From Alphaproteobacteria bacterium UBA1303 (lineage in GTDB: Bacteria > Pseudomonadota > Alphaproteobacteria > Micropepsales > Micropepsaceae): 13,137 nucleotides of DNA. Every line of letters starts with the position of its first letter. The stretch's first letter is position 1. Positions 13,089 to 13,137 of this stretch are shown piece by piece. The notes under the pieces are model-generated. The model saw only the letters and a list, made by a program, of their open reading frames with translations, was not told the origin of the DNA and made no database searches. The stretch is from positions 1 through 13,137 of the forward strand of contig DBTZ01000032.1 in the NCBI GenBank assembly GCA_002307315.1, written 5' to 3'. The translations under genes were made by a program, and so were the position numbers.

Positions 13089-13137
13089 TGGTGCCGCCTG
13101 GGTGACTCGAACACCCGACCCCCGCATTACGAATGCG
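13089..13137 (-). tRNA. tRNA-Thr(CGT), 3' part (runs off the window)
   Basis: Read on the minus strand, the end of the window gives the anticodon loop TTCGTAA with stem TGCGG on its 3' side (the 5' partner is cut after CGCA), anticodon CGT (threonine, ACG codons), a five-base variable region, the T-arm GGGTG TTCGAGT CACCC, the acceptor half AGGCGGC, discriminator A and an encoded CCA (13091-13089). A run of eight T residues (13085-13078 on the minus strand) follows four bases after CCA and may end transcription. The 5' half lies beyond the window. Confidence 0.9.

Noticed and set aside
13078..13137. Phage or island attachment site at the tRNA 3' end.
   Set aside because: No second copy of the tRNA end and no integrase are visible in the window.

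Overview
This window looks like chromosome of a Gram-negative alphaproteobacterium, perhaps of the Rhodospirillales. The reasons are the moderately GC-rich coding sequence, a complete ADP-heptose (LPS inner core) pathway block, an IS630-family relic, and a cluster resembling the orange-protein (ORP) genes of anaerobes. The taxonomic placement is inference; no rRNA or marker gene is present.

Region 1 (41-5741, minus strand) is a cell-surface glycosylation unit. In transcription order it holds a GtrA-type small membrane protein, a radical SAM enzyme with a C-terminal Cys-rich region, a class I methyltransferase, a GtrB/DPM-type polyprenyl-phosphate glycosyltransferase and a multi-pass GT-C-like transferase. 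This is the three-part logic of an O-antigen or lipid modification cassette (flippase, lipid-linked sugar synthase, periplasmic transferase), with a radical SAM/methyltransferase pair between the first and second parts.

Region 2 (about 5742-6952) has no intact gene. It contains two hairpins, a decayed copy of a DUF212 (YuiD/divergent PAP2) gene, and, inside that relic, an array of three long hairpins. All three have the same plan: a 10-bp outer stem starting at CTAG, a 3-4 nt A-rich bulge on one strand, a 15-16 bp inner stem and a 22-23 nt loop. Their stems differ in sequence but still pair. Collapsing the array to a single CTAG restores the DUF212 reading frame (EVL joined to GGIPVGIATALV), so the array looks like an insertion of small mobile palindromes at a CTAG target. 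This is the most unusual feature of the window.

Region 3 (6953-9643, plus strand) is gmhA-hldE-gmhB, tightly packed, making ADP-D-glycero-beta-D-manno-heptose from sedoheptulose 7-phosphate. The final epimerase gene hldD is not in the window.

Region 4 (9704-12956, minus strand) is a five-gene operon: a DUF134 helix-turn-helix regulator, a NifX/NifB-like protein, two MinD-type ATPases each carrying two [4Fe-4S] motifs, and a second NifX/NifB-like protein. Start-stop overlaps link the middle genes. A perfect 20-bp palindrome and a diverged second copy 50 bp away lie upstream of the regulator and are likely its operators. A fragment of an IS630-family transposase abuts the far end. The window ends in the 3' part of a tRNA-Thr(CGT) gene on the minus strand.
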